Part shown: positions 63,908-64,000 of the stretch, in pieces
Layout: each line of letters opens with the position of its first letter
Numbering within the stretch: position 1 is the stretch's first letter
Assembly: GCA_027946365.1 (NCBI GenBank)
Contig: JAPEUQ010000003.1
Span: 3,348,001 to 3,412,000, forward strand
Direction of reading: 5' to 3'
Length of the DNA: 64,000 nucleotides
DNA from: Kalmusia sp. IMI 367209
Taxonomy: Eukaryota > Ascomycota > Dothideomycetes > Pleosporales > Didymosphaeriaceae
Notes under the pieces: generated by a model
Told to the model about the DNA's origin: nothing
Seen by the model: the letters and a program-made list of their open reading frames with translations, nothing else
Databases searched by the model: none
Made by a program: the position numbers and the translations under genes

Positions 63908-64000
63908 TTGTCAAGTATTTTACTACTCCGGTGAGACTAAGACGATAATAAACCTAGGGCGGTCGATACCATCTTTGCTTGTCTGACGCATTTGGCCCCT

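Overview
The window reads as nuclear DNA of a filamentous ascomycete (Pezizomycotina, most likely a Dothideomycete). The genes are interrupted by short introns, mostly 41-129 bp, with GT..AG ends and CTGAC/CTAAC-type branch sites. The gene content also fits: HET-domain proteins, a GAF-type hybrid histidine kinase, an S10 serine carboxypeptidase, a fungal LPMO, a But2-type secreted protein and a DAL5-like MFS transporter. No bacterial operons, tRNAs, rRNAs, CRISPR arrays or intact transposons were seen. All splice models were built by eye from reading frame, splice-site and family fit.

Layout. 0-6 kb: ubiquitin-activating enzyme E1 (5' end at the window edge) and a mitochondrial-type rhomboid protease. 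6.7-13 kb is an AT-richer, gene-poor accessory stretch: two BTB-fold genes with related promoter DNA, a GNAT acetyltransferase with a signal peptide and many N-glycosylation sequons, and a decayed locus. 13.8-18.3 kb: a multi-span glycosylated membrane protein and a secreted serine carboxypeptidase. 19.3-31 kb: hybrid histidine kinase, an LP-E-LR-motif protein with a frameshift, an SRR1-like protein, two TPR-type proteins and a PflX-like radical SAM enzyme. 32.4-43.2 kb: But2-domain secreted protein, MDR oxidoreductase, AA16-like LPMO, a HET-domain protein, an old yellow enzyme and a seven-helix membrane protein. 45-58.6 kb is a housekeeping block: Fig4 PI(3,5)P2 phosphatase, hemerythrin-like protein, Dcc1, a large RhoGEF and a DAL5-type MFS transporter.

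59.4-64 kb is accessory again and holds the most unusual finding. A second HET-domain gene (59470-60789) carries five octapeptide repeats inside the HET domain and ends in a glycine-rich tail. A small convergent gene just downstream (61464-61879, minus strand) encodes four 10-residue repeats followed by a glycine-rich tail that aligns with the HET tail. This resembles the known fungal arrangement in which neighbouring genes share an amyloid-type signalling motif, but I do not recognise this motif. The small gene carries one in-frame TAA where a CAA would fit its repeat, so this copy may be inactivated.
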